A stretch of 6,627 nt of DNA. Origin: Fulvivirga aurantia (GTDB taxonomy: Bacteria; Bacteroidota; Bacteroidia; Cytophagales; Cyclobacteriaceae). A program made the translations under genes and the position numbers. The notes under the pieces are model-generated. The model ran no database searches. It was not told the DNA's origin and worked only from the letters and a program-made list of their open reading frames with translations. The stretch covers positions 1-6,627 of the forward strand of contig NZ_SMMD01000727.1 in NCBI RefSeq assembly GCF_009711475.1, in the 5' to 3' direction. Position 1 is the first letter of the stretch. Each line of letters opens with the position of its first letter. Below, piece by piece: positions 6,564 to 6,627 of the stretch.

Positions 6564-6627
6564 TACTTGGATGTTAGCAGCAACACCGCAGATGAGATCA
6601 ATTTTAATCTTAACATTAATATTAATC

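Noticed and set aside
6562..6569. Promoter for a downstream gene at TATACTTG
   Set aside because: It deviates from TAnnTTTG, and the nearest TTTG (6530-6533) is 28 nt away, outside usual spacing.
1..6627. CRISPR array, tRNA, rRNA, insertion sequence or phage attachment site
   Set aside because: No regularly spaced repeats, cloverleaf-like sequence, transposase frame or integrase gene was found on either strand by reading.

Overview
The window looks like Bacteroidota DNA, probably a marine-type Cytophagales or Flavobacteriia genome. The evidence is AT-rich non-coding DNA, A-rich start regions without Shine-Dalgarno sequences, promoters of the TTTG/TAnnTTTG type, lipoproteins with an acidic export signal just after the lipobox cysteine, and a TonB-dependent receptor carrying an N-terminal carboxypeptidase-regulatory-like domain. 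The exact genus cannot be read from the sequence.

Layout. Positions 1-264 are non-coding and hold three hairpin-forming palindromes, then a 23-bp operator-like palindrome (174-196) and a good Bacteroidota promoter (199-229). Four genes follow on the plus strand: a DUF4856 lipoprotein (265-1485), an imelysin-family lipoprotein (1532-2644), a membrane protein of the HTTM / vitamin K-dependent gamma-carboxylase-like family (2644-4011), and a FecA-like TonB-dependent outer-membrane receptor (3992-6463). The last three are physically linked by overlaps of 1 and 20 nt. The 46-nt gap between genes 1 and 2 carries a second promoter (1466-1496) and a second copy of the operator in opposite orientation (1505-1527). 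Positions 6464-6627 are non-coding with one inverted repeat.

How the genes may work together. Imelysin-like proteins and FecA-like receptors are tied to iron acquisition, and the paired palindromes resemble metal-responsive repressor sites. The simplest reading is an iron-starvation operon: two probably surface-exposed lipoproteins (DUF4856 and imelysin) capture or hand over an iron ligand, and the TonB-dependent receptor imports it. The least understood part is the integral membrane protein. It keeps the key residues of the vitamin K-dependent carboxylase core and much of its C-terminal region, so a quinol-linked chemistry may be coupled to this uptake system. The gene set itself is one I recall as recurring in Bacteroidota. 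Its biochemical logic, especially the jobs of DUF4856 and the carboxylase-like protein, is not established as far as I know, and these are the points worth following up.
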